A stretch of DNA of 56,480 nucleotides from Candidatus Didemnitutus sp. (GCA_030681265.1 JAUXXD010000075.1:1-56480), one strand, 5' to 3'. Numbered from the stretch's first letter, positions 25,435-33,712 are shown. Notes: generated from the sequence alone by a model not told the origin. Translations and numbers: made by a program.

Positions 25435-26022
25435 TTATTTGACGGAGGAGCGTTCAGCCGGGAACCCGCTGCCGTCGATGAGCGCGAGCAGTTGGTCGTG
25501 GCTTGTGACCGAAGGATCGTAGATCAACACCGCCGCCTTGGTGTCGTAGTCCACGGCCGCCTGTTTCACACCCGGAGCCCGACCGAGGGCGGCTTCGATA
25601 CCTGCGGCGCAGGACGGGCAGTCCATGGAGGGAATCAGCACGCTGAGTTTGGCGTCACTCGCAGCGACTGTCGCGGCGTTGATCTGACTATTCGCCGCTG
25701 GCAGCGACGGATAGATGGCCGCGCCGAGTGCCACCAAGGTGCCCAGCCACAGGCTGATCCGCGCCGCCTTGCCGGGCGGCCGGGCGCATGAACCCGCTTC
25801 GCAGTCCGCTCTGGGGCGGCGGTAGGTGAGATACCAAGCCACGCCCAACAGCACAAAAGTGACGCCGAGAAAGACCGGCCGCCACTGAGCGAACCAGGCC
25901 GAGGCGGCGAAGCTCCCGAGCCCGAGGCCGAGCGACACCAGGGGACCGATGCAGCACAACGAAGCCGCCAGCCCGGCCACGAGTCCTCCGGCAAGAGAGA
26001 GGGTGCTCGACGATTTTTTCAT
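25435..26022 (-). CDS. merTP: Mercuric transporter MerT fused to a MerP-like HMA domain
   Basis: 195 residues. The MerT part has a first helix with the vicinal pair Cys23-Cys24 (SLCCIGPL), a second helix, a loop pair Cys74/Cys79 and a third helix at about 87-106. The C-terminal HMA domain (about 125-195) has SMDCPSCAAGIE (Cys135, Cys138). It brings Hg(II) through the inner membrane and passes it to MerA. The T-P fusion is a known variant. It is first in the operon, read from the MerR-type promoter immediately upstream. Confidence 0.93.
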   Translation of the reverse strand: MKKSSSTLSLAGGLVAGLAASLCCIGPLVSLGLGLGSFAASAWFAQWRPVFLGVTFVLLGVAWYLTYRRPRADCEAGSCARPPGKAARISLWLGTLVALGAAIYPSLPAANSQINAATVAASDAKLSVLIPSMDCPSCAAGIEAALGRAPGVKQAAVDYDTKAAVLIYDPSVTSHDQLLALIDGSGFPAERSSVK

Positions 26023-26028
26023 GGTGCC

Positions 26029-26060
26029 AGCCTACACCCTGTAGTTAGGTATAGGGTCAA
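26029..26060 (-). promoter_or_regulatory. MerR-type mer promoter/operator
   Basis: Reading toward merTP: -35 TTGACC (26055-26060) and -10 TAGGCT (26029-26034), separated by 20 bp, the over-long spacing typical of MerR-activated promoters. Between them lies the interrupted palindrome 26036-26057 (ACCCTGTA/TATAGGGT, 7 of 8 matched). MerR bound here would untwist the spacer when it has Hg(II). Confidence 0.85.
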
Positions 26061-26077
26061 GGGGTGTTATCAAAATT

Positions 26078-26491
26078 ATGACCATAGGAGAACTGGCGAA
26101 GGCCGCGAAAGTCAGTGTGCAGACGCTGCGTTTTTATGAGCGCGAGGGCCTGCTCGGGCCGGTGCATCGGCGGACGGATTCAGGTTATCGCGAGTTTGAC
26201 GAGGACGCGTTGGCGCGTCTGACCTTCATTCGGCGCGCGCAGCAAGCGGGTTTCGCACTGTGCGATGTTCGGGAGCTGATCGAATTGCAGGTCTTACCCC
26301 TGGAGGCCTGTGCGGATGTGCGGATCAAGGTGAACGCCAAGCTCGCGGAGGTCGAAGCGCGCATGCAAGAATTGCTACGTGTGCGCACGGAACTACGCCG
26401 CTTGGAGCGGGCCTGCGCCCGCGCCGAAACGCGGAGCGATTGCCCTTGTCCCGTGCTCGATGAATTGGGACGACCGAAGCCGTCCGTTTGA
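26078..26491 (+). CDS. merR: Hg(II)-responsive MerR regulator
   Basis: 137 residues. An N-terminal winged HTH (GELAKAAKVSVQTLRFYEREG) precedes a dimer helix. Cys78, Cys113 and Cys122 have the 35 and 9 residue spacing of the Hg(II)-binding cysteines of Tn501 MerR (82/117/126), so this is a mercury sensor rather than a zinc or copper one. It is divergent from merTP, with the operator in the 55-bp gap. The regulator represses and, with Hg(II), activates that operon. Confidence 0.94.
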   Translation: MTIGELAKAAKVSVQTLRFYEREGLLGPVHRRTDSGYREFDEDALARLTFIRRAQQAGFALCDVRELIELQVLPLEACADVRIKVNAKLAEVEARMQELLRVRTELRRLERACARAETRSDCPCPVLDELGRPKPSV

Positions 26492-26498
26492 CTACGCC

Positions 26499-26951
26499 TC
26501 ATTCCGCGCAGGCCGGGTCGCCCTGAATGTAGCAACGCAGGTGACGCGCCTCCTGTTCGCGTTCGGTCAACTGCCAGCGGTTCACGTCGCCGATGGAGAT
26601 CAGCCCGGCCAAGCGCCCGTCTTCCATCACCGGCAGATGCCGGATGCGCCGCTCCATAAACAGCCGCATGGCCTCGTCCACCGAAGTTGCCGGCGATACG
26701 GTGGCCACTTCAGTAGTCATGACCTTGCCGACCGGTGTCGCCATGAGGTCGATACCCTCGCCGACAACGCGGCGGAGAAGATCGCGTTCGGTGAAGATTC
26801 CGACGGGCCTACGCTCGTCGTCGGTGACCAATAGCGCGCCGATGTGGAGTTCGTTCATCAGGTGGACGGCGACCGCGACGGACTCCTCCGGCGAGATCAT
26901 GGCCACCTGTGCGCCCTTGTGGGCCAATAGCAGGGATAGCGGGGTGCTCAT
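26499..26951 (-). CDS. CBS-domain pair protein
   Basis: 150 residues made of two CBS domains: VAMISPEESVAVAVHLMNE...FTERDLLRRVV and VSPATSVDEAMRLFMERRIRHLPVMEDGRLAGLISIGD. Stand-alone CBS pairs bind adenosine nucleotides (AMP, ATP, SAM, NADH) and modulate partners. The start at 26951 is supported by an ECF-type promoter whose -10 ends 4 nt before it. The gene is convergent with merR (7-bp gap) and divergent from the OB-fold operon. Confidence 0.9.
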   Translation of the reverse strand: MSTPLSLLLAHKGAQVAMISPEESVAVAVHLMNELHIGALLVTDDERRPVGIFTERDLLRRVVGEGIDLMATPVGKVMTTEVATVSPATSVDEAMRLFMERRIRHLPVMEDGRLAGLISIGDVNRWQLTEREQEARHLRCYIQGDPACAE

Positions 26952-26955
26952 GTGA

Positions 26956-26985
26956 ATAAGAGCCGCCACCTCGTTTCCGTATTCC
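26956..26985 (-). promoter_or_regulatory. ECF-type promoter of the CBS gene
   Basis: GGAAT (26981-26985), 18 nt, CTCTTAT (26956-26962), 4 nt before the ATG. Divergent from the site at 27015. Confidence 0.62.
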
Positions 26986-27014
26986 CACCGCCGCAGCCTA
27001 TAAATCGCGATGCG

Positions 27015-27044
27015 GGAATAAGCTCCCGGCCAACGCGCTCTTAT
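27015..27044 (+). promoter_or_regulatory. ECF-type promoter of the OB-fold/YceI operon
   Basis: GGAAT (27015-27019, GGAATAAG), 18 nt, CTCTTAT (27038-27044), 21 nt before the ATG of the OB-fold gene. Confidence 0.65.
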
Positions 27045-27065
27045 CCGCATTCCCGCTTCTCGAAC

Positions 27066-27536
27066 ATGACCAAAAAATCTCTCTTCATAAAAACCGCCTT
27101 CGCCGCCGGTCTGCTTGGCCTCGCCGCCGGCGGCTACGGCCTCTACCTTTGGAATATGCCCCATCGCGATGTCCAAGCGGCCAGGGTGGACTACACGCTC
27201 ACCGCCGACGCCCTGGTCGCGGAGTATCTCGCCGACGCCACCGCCGCCGACGCCAAGTATCTCGACGCCGAGGGCCAGTCCCGCGTGCTCGCGATCACTG
27301 GCCGCGTGCATGCCCTGCGCGTCAACCAGGCGGGCGAGACCGTCGCCGTCCTGCGCGGCCCCGACGCCCAGGCCGGCGTCGCCTGCTCCTTCACCCTCGC
27401 GACCAATCCCGCCGACGACGCGCTCAAGATCGGCGACACCATTACCGTGAAAGGCGTCATCCGGGCCGGCGCCCAATATAGCGACGTGCTCGAATCCTAC
27501 ACCGACGCCGTCGTCGAAAAATGCGCCCTGCTTTGA
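27066..27536 (+). CDS. OB-fold (tRNA_anti-like) exported protein
   Basis: 156 residues with an N-terminal membrane helix or signal (about 8-28). The mature part has LTADALVAEYLADATAADAKYLD, then ITGRVHALRVNQAGETVAVLRG and GDTITVKGVIRAG, the signature of the small tRNA_anti-like OB-fold family seen mainly in Bacteroidota and Verrucomicrobiota. Ligand unknown. It is the first of a long plus-strand run under the ECF-type promoter. Confidence 0.82.
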   Translation: MTKKSLFIKTAFAAGLLGLAAGGYGLYLWNMPHRDVQAARVDYTLTADALVAEYLADATAADAKYLDAEGQSRVLAITGRVHALRVNQAGETVAVLRGPDAQAGVACSFTLATNPADDALKIGDTITVKGVIRAGAQYSDVLESYTDAVVEKCALL

Positions 27537-27583
27537 CCGCCAATCGCACCTCTTTCCTTCCAAGCAAAAAACATATCCTAAAA

Positions 27584-28153
27584 ATGAATACATCCGTCCG
27601 TCTGCTCGTTATCGCCGCCTCCGCGCTGATCTCCGCTTCGGTCGCCCACGCTGAAAAGCTGGTCACCCAAAACGCACAAATCTCGTTCTTCTCGACCACG
27701 CCCGCCGAGGACATCAAGTCGGTCAACAACAGCGTCGTCAGCTCCCTCGACACCGCCACCGGCGAGGTTGCCTACTCGGTGCCCATGCAGAGCTTCGAGT
27801 TCGAAAAGGCGCTCATGCAAAAGCACTTCAACCAAGAAAAATTTCTCAACACCAAGGTCCACCCCCGCGCGACCTTCAAGGGCAAGATCACCAACCTCGC
27901 CGACATCGATTTCACCAAGGACGGCACCTACCCGGCGACCATCGTCGGCGTGCTCAACATCAAGGGCGCGGACAAGGACGTGAGCGAGACCGGCACGCTC
28001 ACCATCAAGGGCGGCGCCATCACCGCCGAGGCCAAGTTCAGCCTCACGCTCGCCGATTTTGGCGTCACTTTCGTCGAGGGAAAACCGTCCAAAAACATCG
28101 CCAAGATCGTCGAGGTGACGGTCAAGGCCCCCTACGCCGCCGCCGCGCAATAA
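27584..28153 (+). CDS. YceI family lipid-binding periplasmic protein
   Basis: 189 residues from the ATG at 27584; a start at 27521 would overlap the previous gene without a signal peptide. The signal peptide ends ASVAHA. The mature protein is a YceI lipocalin-like barrel (ISFFSTTPAEDIKSVNNSV, MQKHFNQEKFLNTKVHPRATF, VSETGTLTIKGG). The family binds isoprenoid or fatty amphiphiles. YceI and the OB-fold protein are common neighbours in Bacteroidota. A role in membrane lipid or quinone traffic under stress is inferred. Confidence 0.88.
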   Translation: MNTSVRLLVIAASALISASVAHAEKLVTQNAQISFFSTTPAEDIKSVNNSVVSSLDTATGEVAYSVPMQSFEFEKALMQKHFNQEKFLNTKVHPRATFKGKITNLADIDFTKDGTYPATIVGVLNIKGADKDVSETGTLTIKGGAITAEAKFSLTLADFGVTFVEGKPSKNIAKIVEVTVKAPYAAAAQ

Positions 28154-28196
28154 TCGCGCCGGTTCCTCGCGCCACACCCTCGCTCACATCGCCTCC

Positions 28197-29411
28197 ATGC
28201 CCGCCCGCATCATCCTCACCTCCGGTCCCGGCAACGCGCCCATCGACGGCGTGCGCCGCATCACCAACCACTCGACCGGAGCGCTCGGCGCGCGGCTGGC
28301 CGCAGCCTTCCACGCCGCCGGGCACGAGGTGATTTGTCTCCAGGGTCACGGAGCCACCGCACCCTGCGACCCGCGCCACGCCCGCGTGCTGTCGTTCGTG
28401 ACCAACGAGGATCTCATGAAACACCTCGCCGCGCTCGCACACGAGGAGCCAGCGCCCGCGCTGGTGCTCCACGCCGCCGCGCTCTGCGATTACCATGTCG
28501 CCGAGGTTACCTCTGCCGACGCCGACCGCGCGCCCGTCACCGCCACCGGCAAGCTCGACAGCCGCGCCGGCTCGCTCCTCCTCCGGCTCGACCCCGCGCC
28601 CAAGGTCATCACCCGCCTCCGCGCCTGGTTCCCCTCCGCCCGCATCGTCGGCTGGAAATACGAACTCGACTTCACCCCCGACCAACTCGTCACCCGAGGT
28701 ATCCGCCAGCTCGCCGAATGCCACACCGATCTTTGTGTGCTCAACGGCCCCGCCCATGGCCCCGGCTTCACCGTGCTCTCGGCCGACGCCACCGCCGAGC
28801 CCATATCCGATGCCGACGCCCTTGCCGCCAGCCTCGTCGCCCTGCTCGACCAGCCGCCCGCGACACCCGACGCCGTCAATCCACTCTCCATGCTCAACGA
28901 ACACCTCCGCACCGCCGCCCTTGCCATTCTTGACCAAGGCCTCGACCTGCTCGCCACGCTCTCGCCGGCCGACTACGGCCAATCCCTGCCGCAAGCCTTC
29001 AACGCCTCCATCGGCGGCCACTACCGCCACTGCCTCGACCACTTCGAGTGCCTGCTCGCCGCCCCCGGCGACGCCATCGACTACGACGCCCGCCGCCGCG
29101 ACGAACGCATCGAACGCGAGCCCGCCTTCGCCGCCGAGCGCACCCGTCAACACTCCTCCGCCCTGCGCGCGCTACCGGCCGCGCGACTCGACGCCACGAT
29201 TTCGGTGCGTTGCAAGGTCGCCTACACCGGTTCCGATTCCCCGCTCGTGCCGTCCACCGTCGCTCGCGAACTCATGTATGCCATCGTCCACGCCGTGCAC
29301 CACTACGCTCTCATTGGCGTGATGTGTCGCCTGCTCGAACTCCCGCTCACCCCCGGCTTCGGCATCGCACCCTCCACGGTGCAACACCGCGCAACGACCG
29401 CTTCCGCCTGA
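28197..29411 (+). CDS. CoaB-like (phosphopantothenate-cysteine ligase) domain fused to DinB-like domain
   Basis: 404 residues in two parts. Residues 1-220 resemble the CoaB/DFP domain: ILTSGPGNAPIDGVRRITNHSTGALG (as in GGTxEPIDxVRxITNxSSGxxG), VLHAAALCDY, KLDS and PAPKVITRL. Residues about 230-395 look like a DinB/YfiT four-helix metal-binding domain, with histidines in SIGGHYRHCLDHF and AIVHAVHHYALIG. A CoaC decarboxylase domain is absent. It is unlikely to be the housekeeping CoaB; a thiol-transfer or detoxification role fits DinB. The fusion is unusual to me. Confidence 0.7.
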   Translation: MPARIILTSGPGNAPIDGVRRITNHSTGALGARLAAAFHAAGHEVICLQGHGATAPCDPRHARVLSFVTNEDLMKHLAALAHEEPAPALVLHAAALCDYHVAEVTSADADRAPVTATGKLDSRAGSLLLRLDPAPKVITRLRAWFPSARIVGWKYELDFTPDQLVTRGIRQLAECHTDLCVLNGPAHGPGFTVLSADATAEPISDADALAASLVALLDQPPATPDAVNPLSMLNEHLRTAALAILDQGLDLLATLSPADYGQSLPQAFNASIGGHYRHCLDHFECLLAAPGDAIDYDARRRDERIEREPAFAAERTRQHSSALRALPAARLDATISVRCKVAYTGSDSPLVPSTVARELMYAIVHAVHHYALIGVMCRLLELPLTPGFGIAPSTVQHRATTASA

Positions 29412-29442
29412 GTCGCGCCCGCTACCCCTGTCGCTACCCGCC

Positions 29443-30192
29443 ATGTGCACCATCACCTGGACCGCCCGCCCCGACGATGGCTACCAACTCGTCTTCAGCC
29501 GCGACGAGCAACGCACCCGCCTCGCCGCCAGCCCGCCGCTCGTCACCTCGCGCGCGGGCGTCTCCTTGATCGCACCTCATGATCCCCAGGGCGGCGGCAC
29601 CTGGATCTTCGCCAACGGCCACGGCCTCACCGCCTGCCTGCTCAACTTTTACGACGCCCCCGCGCCGCCCCCGCCACCGTCCGAGGGACGCGAGAGTCGC
29701 GGACGCCTGCTGCAAGCGCTGTCCGCCTCGCCCGACCCCGAAAGTTTCGGCCGACTACTGGCCCAACTCGTCGCACCCGGACGCCATCTGCCCTGCATGC
29801 TGCTGGCGCTTGCCCCGGCGGCTCGCGCGCTGGCCTGGACGTGGGATGGCCGCCAACTCGCGCCGCGCCCCGCGCCCACGCCGGGGCTGATAACCACCTC
29901 GTCGTTCGATGCGCCCCGGGTCGTGCCCGCACGCCACACCGCCTTCGCCACTTGGCGCGAGGAAGACGCGCAGGATTTGCCGGATTTTCACCGCGCCACC
30001 TCCGCCTCGCCGGACGCCTTTTCCGTGCGCATGTCGCGGCCCGACGCTCGCACCGTCAGCCTCACCGAGGTCGTCTGCACGCCGACCGAGGGATGTCTCT
30101 CGATGTCCTATTTCCCGCGCGAGGCGGACGGTCCGTTTTCCTCCGGCCAGACCTGGCAACTGACCGTCTGCGATCCGCGTTACAGCTTTTGA
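29443..30192 (+). CDS. NRDE (TANGO2-like) family protein
   Basis: 249 residues. It begins MCTITW, has the SRDEQRTR motif, GGGTWIFANGHGLTACLLNFY and a late GCLSMSYFPR. The N-terminal Cys and NRDE-type motif define the family, structurally related to Ntn hydrolases. TANGO2 is linked to heme and lipid homeostasis in eukaryotes; the bacterial role is unknown. It sits 31 bp after the CoaB-DinB gene and 8 bp before the acyltransferase gene, in one run. Confidence 0.87.
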   Translation: MCTITWTARPDDGYQLVFSRDEQRTRLAASPPLVTSRAGVSLIAPHDPQGGGTWIFANGHGLTACLLNFYDAPAPPPPPSEGRESRGRLLQALSASPDPESFGRLLAQLVAPGRHLPCMLLALAPAARALAWTWDGRQLAPRPAPTPGLITTSSFDAPRVVPARHTAFATWREEDAQDLPDFHRATSASPDAFSVRMSRPDARTVSLTEVVCTPTEGCLSMSYFPREADGPFSSGQTWQLTVCDPRYSF

Positions 30193-30200
30193 TCCCGCCC

Positions 30201-31997
30201 ATGCCCATCGTCACCGCCGCCGCCCGCCCGCGCCCCATCGACACCGCCCTCGCGTTGCCCGCGTCGTTGCGCGCGCCGTATCGCGCGGTGCAGCCGCTGG
30301 TCGAGGCGGCGTTCTCCTTTCCCGCGCTCTGGCGACTCTACGGCGCCAGCGCCACCACCGGCCTCGCGGGCCCGGCCTTCGCCGCCGACGTCCTGCATCG
30401 GCTCGGCGTGGAATGGACCATCTCCGACGCCGACCTGGCCGCGCTGCGCGCCATCGAGGGGCCGATGGTCATCGTCGCCAACCACCCGCACGGCGGACTC
30501 GACGCGCTGGTCGCGGTGCAGGCGCTGGAGCGCATCCGTCCCGGCGCGTGGACGATGCTGGCCAACCAAGCGCTGTGCGCCGTGCCCGAGTTTGCGGACC
30601 GCTTGATCCCGGTCGATCCGCTTGGCCGCACCGAAGCCAGCCTGCGGCTCAACGCCGCCGGCCTGCGCGCGGCCCGGCGCTTCCTGCAAAAACCCGACGC
30701 CGTGCTCGGCCTGTTCCCGGCCGGTCGGGTGTCGCACCGTCAGCCCGCGCTGAACGGTGCCGTCTGCGACCGGCCTTGGTCCGCGCATGCCGCACGCCTC
30801 GCCGAGGCCGCCGGGGCGACGCTGGTCGTGCTGCATTTTACCGGGGGCAACAGCGCCCGCTTCCTCACCGTGCCCCCGGCCTGGAAACACTTCCGCGCCC
30901 TCTGCCTGTGCCGCGAACTGGTGCGCCCGACCACGCGGCGGCTGGAGGTCCGCCTCGCCGCAACGCTACCGCCCGGCGAGGTCGCGCGGCTCATGAAGTC
31001 GCCGCCCGCCACCGTCGGCGCCCGCCTGCGCGCACGCTGTTACCTGCGAGCCGATGCCGACGCGCCGCGTCCCGCAACCGCGAGTCGTGACAACGCCCAC
31101 GCCGGACCTCCCGCGGTGTGTGCGCCCGTGCCGGTCGATGAACTAGCCGCCGAGATCGACGCGTTGAACGACGAGCACCGCCTGCTTCGCTCGTCCGACC
31201 AGGAGATCGACGTGTTGCTCGTGCGCGGTGCCCGCGCGCCGCTGCTTTTGCGCGAACTCGGCCGCGCCCGCGAAATCACCTTCCGCGCCGCCGGCCAGGG
31301 CTCGGGCCGCGACTGCGATGTCTCGCCCGAGGACGACTACTACGAACACCTCGTGCTCTGGCATCGCCATGAACGTCGGCTCATGGGCGCGTATCGGCTC
31401 GGCTTCACCCGCGACATTCTCGCGCGGCACGGCCCAAGCGGCCTCTACCTCGATCATGTCTTCAAGATCAATCCGTCCTTCTACGAGGAACTCGGTCCCG
31501 CCATCGAGTTGAGCCGTTCGTTCGTGTTGCCCGATTACCAACGCGACAACCGCGCGCTCGCCCTGCTCTGGCGCGGACTCGGCGCGGCGGCGACCACGCG
31601 CGGTTGCCCGACCTTTTTCGGCTCGGTGACCATTTCCAACCAACACCACCCGGCCACCCGCGCCCTGCTTACCGGCTACCTCGCTCGCGCCCACGCCGAC
31701 ACGGCGGAACTGCGCACGCTGGTGCGCGCGCGCCACCCGTTCCGGCCGACCACCCGTTATCACTCGCTCGCGGCCGAGGCCTACGCCGACGCGCCCATCG
31801 AGGCGCTCGGCCCGCTGGTGGACGCGCTGGAAAACGGCGAGCGCGGCATCCCGCCGCTCATGCGCTACTACTGTTCGCTCGGGGCGAAGTTCCTCGCCTA
31901 CCACGTCGAGCCCACGTTTCAGGATGCGCTCTACTGCCTGCTGCGCGTGGACCTGCGAACCATCCCCGACGGCTACCGCCGACGGTTCCTCGGATGA
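30201..31997 (+). CDS. Bifunctional acyltransferase: PlsC-like plus OlsB/GNAT-like (OlsF-like)
   Basis: 598 residues. The N-terminal half is a PlsC-type O-acyltransferase with ANHPHGGLDAL (Asn94, His95, Asp101) and LGLFPAGRVSH. The C-terminal half (about 330-598) is the N-acyltransferase of the OlsB/hemolysin group: LLLRELGRAREITFRAAGQGSG, YYEHLVLWHRHERRLMGAYRLG and ELSRSFVLPDYQ. This order matches OlsF, which makes ornithine lipid in two acylations, the C-terminal domain acting first. Ornithine or another aminolipid is thus the likely product. The following gene overlaps by ATGA. Confidence 0.82.
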   Translation: MPIVTAAARPRPIDTALALPASLRAPYRAVQPLVEAAFSFPALWRLYGASATTGLAGPAFAADVLHRLGVEWTISDADLAALRAIEGPMVIVANHPHGGLDALVAVQALERIRPGAWTMLANQALCAVPEFADRLIPVDPLGRTEASLRLNAAGLRAARRFLQKPDAVLGLFPAGRVSHRQPALNGAVCDRPWSAHAARLAEAAGATLVVLHFTGGNSARFLTVPPAWKHFRALCLCRELVRPTTRRLEVRLAATLPPGEVARLMKSPPATVGARLRARCYLRADADAPRPATASRDNAHAGPPAVCAPVPVDELAAEIDALNDEHRLLRSSDQEIDVLLVRGARAPLLLRELGRAREITFRAAGQGSGRDCDVSPEDDYYEHLVLWHRHERRLMGAYRLGFTRDILARHGPSGLYLDHVFKINPSFYEELGPAIELSRSFVLPDYQRDNRALALLWRGLGAAATTRGCPTFFGSVTISNQHHPATRALLTGYLARAHADTAELRTLVRARHPFRPTTRYHSLAAEAYADAPIEALGPLVDALENGERGIPPLMRYYCSLGAKFLAYHVEPTFQDALYCLLRVDLRTIPDGYRRRFLG

Positions 31998-32515
31998 CGA
32001 CACGGCACTTTTTTTCGCGCCTGCTGCTCGTCGCGTTTCTCGCGTGCGCGTCGGTCGCCGCCGCCGAGCCGGTCCTGCACCTGACGGGAGAATCGGCGCG
32101 GCGGACGTTCCTCGTCAAAGTGTATGATATTTCCCACTACGCGGAGCCGCCGCTCGGCGACGACGTGTTCGCGCACGCCGGATTGCGCCGGGTCGAGATG
32201 GTTTTCGCCCTGTCGGTAGGGCCGGAGCGATTAAAGACCGAGATCGCGAAGGCGCTGCGTGATCGCGCCACGCCGGAAGAGTGGGAACGGATGCAACCTT
32301 CGCTCCGGGCCTTCGAGACACCGATCACCGCCGGCATCGGCAAGAGCGACCGCTTCGTGCTCGACTGGTTTGCCGACGGCACCCTGGTGAGCCGTTTCCA
32401 AGGGCGCGAATTGAGCCGGATCACGGACGACGCGTTTGCCGCCGCAATGTGGGGCCTGTGGCTGGGGGAACGCAGCCTGGTGAACCGCGCGGACCTGTTG
32501 CGCGAGTGGCGATGA
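31994..32515 (+). CDS. Chalcone isomerase-like exported protein
   Basis: 173 residues with a signal peptide (cleavage near SVAAA). The domain shows LTGESARRTFLVKVYDISHYAE, KTEIAKALRDRATPEEWERM, GDRFVLDW-like KSDRFVLDWFADGTL and AAMWGLWLGERSLVN, typical of bacterial chalcone-isomerase-fold proteins. In bacteria these probably bind fatty acids rather than isomerise flavonoids. It overlaps both neighbours by ATGA, between the OlsF-like enzyme and a DoxX-like protein, in keeping with lipid work. Confidence 0.84.
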   Translation: MTTRHFFSRLLLVAFLACASVAAAEPVLHLTGESARRTFLVKVYDISHYAEPPLGDDVFAHAGLRRVEMVFALSVGPERLKTEIAKALRDRATPEEWERMQPSLRAFETPITAGIGKSDRFVLDWFADGTLVSRFQGRELSRITDDAFAAAMWGLWLGERSLVNRADLLREWR

Positions 32516-33018
32516 GCGCACCACGCGTCTCACGTTTCACGACCGGTCTGCGCCGCGCCCTGCATTGCCAAGGCGCGCCGGCCCGGCTGGGACCGAGACT
32601 GCGCACGCCCTTCCTGTTCGGCCTGCGCCTGGCGACGGGCGGCCACTTCCTCGTGGATGGGCTGACCCGTTTCGGCGATCTCGCCGGCGGTGCGCGCTTG
32701 TATGGCGGCTTGGGCATCCCTTTGCCCTGGGCTTACGCCCTCATCGCGGCCGGGGTGGGCACGGTCGGCGGCTTGGCCCTCGCCCTCGGCTGGCAGACGA
32801 CGCGGGCGACGGCGGCCTTGTTGTTCCTGCTGCTCCTCGTGCAACTCGCCCGCGAACCCGAGGTTTTGCGAACCCTGCTCGCGGCGAATCCCGCGCCTTG
32901 GTTGGGTTCGCGGCAGTTCCCGGTTTTTTTCGCAACCGCTGTGCTCTGGATATTCGGCCCCGGACGCTGGTCGTTGGACGCCAGGCAGCTCACCAAAAAC
33001 TCTGATGTCGGGGAATAA
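32512..33018 (+). CDS. DoxX-like membrane protein
   Basis: 168 residues, about four helices: FGLRLATGGHFLVDGLTRF, an intermediate pair (WAYALIAAGVGTVGGLALALG, TAALLFLLLLVQLA) and FPVFFATAVLWIFGPGRWSLD. This is the DoxX/SURF4-like pattern of small membrane redox-associated proteins. The last gene of the tightly overlapped run; its 3' end contains a weak ECF-type site for the nitroreductase. Confidence 0.7.
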   Translation: MSAPRVSRFTTGLRRALHCQGAPARLGPRLRTPFLFGLRLATGGHFLVDGLTRFGDLAGGARLYGGLGIPLPWAYALIAAGVGTVGGLALALGWQTTRATAALLFLLLLVQLAREPEVLRTLLAANPAPWLGSRQFPVFFATAVLWIFGPGRWSLDARQLTKNSDVGE

Positions 33019-33040
33019 ACGGGCCGCGAAATACTCCCAG
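33012..33040 (+). promoter_or_regulatory. Weak ECF-type promoter candidate before nitroreductase
   Basis: GGAAT (33012-33016, GGAATAAA), 17 nt, CTCCCAG (33034-33040). The -10 is poorer than at other sites and the ATG is 63 nt on. Confidence 0.4.
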
Positions 33041-33103
33041 ACACGCGACGCATCTGGGCCGTTTATTTTTTCCGGCCGGCATCCCGCACAATCTAATCAA
33101 TCC

Positions 33104-33709
33104 ATGAACATCACCCAAGCCATAGACCATCGCCGCGCAGTAAAACACTTCGACCCAGGGCACGCCATGCCCGAAGCGGAGTTGCGCGAACTCCTCCGGC
33201 TCGCGCGCCTCGCGCCGTCGTCCTTTAACCTGCAAAACTACCGCTTCGTCGTCATTCGCGACGGGGAGCTGCGCCGCAAGATCCGCGCCGTGGCTTGGGA
33301 TCAGTCGCAGGTGACCGACGCCTCCGCGCTCATCCTGCTCTGCGCCGATTTGCGCGCGCATGAGAAAGACCCCGCCCGCTACTGGGCCCACGCGCCGCAG
33401 CCGGTGCAGGATTTTTTGGTGCCCGCCATCGGCCAGTTTTACGGCGGCAAGCCACAGCTCATCCGCGACGAGGCGATGCGCTCCATCGGCCTCGCGGGCA
33501 TGACGCTCATGCTGGCCGCCGTGGGCCTCGGCTACGAATCGTGCCCGATGATCGGCTTCGACGCCGAGGCGGTGTCGAAACTGATCAACCTGCCGCCCGA
33601 CCACGCCATCGGCTTCATGGTCGCGATTGGCAAACCGGTGCAGGCCCCGTGGCCGCGCGGCGAGCGCCTGCTCGATGCCGAGATGGTGATCCACAACCGG
33701 TTCGGCTGA
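33104..33709 (+). CDS. Nitroreductase family FMN oxidoreductase
   Basis: 201 residues. HRRAVKHFDPGH near the start (Arg-His of FMN phosphate binding), LARLAPSSFNLQNYRFVVI, VGLGYESCPMIGFDAEAV and IGFMVAIGK are the family signatures. It reduces quinones, nitro compounds or unsaturated electrophiles with NAD(P)H. It is convergent with the nitronate monooxygenase gene (3-bp gap) and fits the electrophile-stress theme of 33-39 kb. Confidence 0.9.
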   Translation: MNITQAIDHRRAVKHFDPGHAMPEAELRELLRLARLAPSSFNLQNYRFVVIRDGELRRKIRAVAWDQSQVTDASALILLCADLRAHEKDPARYWAHAPQPVQDFLVPAIGQFYGGKPQLIRDEAMRSIGLAGMTLMLAAVGLGYESCPMIGFDAEAVSKLINLPPDHAIGFMVAIGKPVQAPWPRGERLLDAEMVIHNRFG

Positions 33710-33712
33710 GCG

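Noticed and set aside
28122-29153. 343-codon minus-strand frame over the CoaB-DinB gene
   Set aside because: Gly/Val/Glu-rich shadow without motifs; the plus strand fits the operon order.
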